From Chromera velia (lineage: Eukaryota; Sar; Chromeraceae), in the NCBI GenBank assembly GCA_018398765.1, contig JAHBMJ010001519.1, positions 5,001 through 29,748 on the forward strand: a stretch of DNA of 24,748 nt. The letters are read 5' to 3'. Shown here piece after piece: positions 23,919 to 24,748 of this stretch. The notes beneath the pieces were generated by a model, which saw nothing but the letters and a program-made list of their open reading frames with translations, was not told the DNA's origin and did not search any database. The stretch's first letter is position 1. Every line of letters begins with the position of its first letter. The position numbers were made by a program, and so were the translations under genes.

Positions 23919-24748
23919 GCGGTGTAGCTGATCTCCTCTTCCTGGGGATGCATCGGATTGCGCCGGTAACTTCTACAAGGAGTTCGATTTCAGCTTTCGC
24001 CACATATGATGGCACAAACAGAAGCAAAACCCCTGACCGTCTCCCGAAGACAGTTATCTTCCAGAATCCCAGGGTCCTTTCCACCATGCCCCAACATACT
24101 TCGAGGGCAACACCCACGATCCACTCGGATCCTCCCTCAGTCAGTTTACGTGAAGACATGTCTGCTCTCCCCCTTCCCCCCTCCGCAAGAACATTTGAAA
24201 CTCCTCCCTACGGCCATGATGGGGTAGCTAAGTGGCCCACAGCAGACGGTTGGAGGTGACAGAGACCTGGAGTCGACTCAGCGGGTTTCGCTTACCTCCG
24301 ATCTGCTGGAAGGGTGGGACCATTTTTTAGTGGATGCGCCCGCCTAACAGAGAACGTCCATCTCTGCAACAAGCAACTGAGCGAGCGCGCCGTCCTGGGA
24401 TTGAGCTCCCCGGGACACCCCTGATTCCGTTGGGGGACGGCGTGTCTATTATACAGCTTCCGAACCGACCAATCAATCAATCCAACCTTCTCCAAAACCC
24501 CTTCTCCCCCTCAGGAGACCCGCAAAGGGGACCCCCCGCGCAACCCGCCCCTCCCTTTGACTGGTCGCGCCATCGCAGCTGGTGTGCCCATCTCTTCAAT
24601 CCAGGTTCCCCCAACGTTTCCTTCCTCAAACCCGTTCGTCTCAACCGAAAAATCCTTCGAAGACTGCGTCATTCAGCCCATCGCAACCATGATAGCCAAG
24701 CGGAACGACACAGCCCCTCCCTTGATTACGATGCTGAAGGAGTTATCT
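23915..24748 (+). pseudogene. Unidentified C-rich open frame with two in-frame TGA codons
   Basis: One frame stays open from inside the repeat region to the window end except for TGA at 24257-24259 and 24422-24424. Its predicted product is Pro/Ser/Thr-rich; stretches such as FETPPYGHDGVAKWPTADGW, LCNKQLSERAVLGLSSPGHP and SFEDCVIQPIATMIAKRNDT look protein-like but match no family I can name. It does not resemble the expected next part of MCM9. Composition differs from the T/G-rich introns around it. It could be a degraded mobile-element or captured gene inside an MCM9 intron, or the last part (from the CAG at 24512-24514) could be an exon of a neighbouring gene. The functional call is unknown. 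Confidence 0.3.

Noticed and set aside
24257-24424. Reading the two TGA codons as tryptophan
   Set aside because: UGA as Trp is known for the Chromera plastid code, but this is nuclear sequence, and the four genes here include a TGA stop codon at the expected ends of glutathione reductase and the Kelch-BTB-BACK protein. Decay is the simpler explanation.
24340-24425. tRNA-like segment (GGGATTGAGC resembling an inverted T-arm)
   Set aside because: No cloverleaf with acceptor stem and anticodon arm could be drawn on either strand.

Overview
The window is nuclear DNA of a intron-rich protist with a plastid. A chromerid alga such as Chromera velia is the best guess, but this is an inference. The reasons are very dense short GT-AG introns (38 complete ones modelled by hand), abundant GTCT/GTCA/GT microsatellites, a bacterial-type YchF with a signal-plus-transit-like leader, and a fragment resembling the C-terminal tail of algal/dinoflagellate non-LTR retroelements. 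All exon boundaries were inferred from protein conservation, reading phase and splice sites; no transcript data were available.

Four split genes form two head-to-head pairs. (1) Positions 1-3418, minus: plastid-type GTPase/ATPase YchF (OLA1 family), whose 3' end runs off the window. (2) 3952-10474, plus: a complete glutathione reductase of 13 exons and 519 codons. They share a 533-bp divergent intergenic region. (3) 13324-20328, minus: a complete Kelch-BTB-BACK protein of 14 exons and 517 codons, in the order opposite to animal KLHL proteins. (4) 21130 onward, plus: the N-terminal half of an MCM9-like helicase (6 exons, 412 codons); its ATPase part lies beyond the window. Genes 3 and 4 share an 801-bp divergent region.

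Between the convergent 3' ends of genes 2 and 3 (10475-13323) lies a decayed retroelement tail (11561-11896, minus) with a possible poly(A) tract at 11108-11131. The last 830 bases, downstream of MCM9 exon 6, hold an unexplained long open frame broken only by two TGA codons.

Functionally, YchF and glutathione reductase may both bear on oxidative stress (YchF/OLA1 proteins are known to influence antioxidant responses), so their shared promoter region is suggestive. The Kelch-BTB-BACK protein is a candidate CUL3 substrate adaptor, and MCM9 acts in recombination repair and mismatch repair. No rRNA, tRNA or CRISPR array was recognised.
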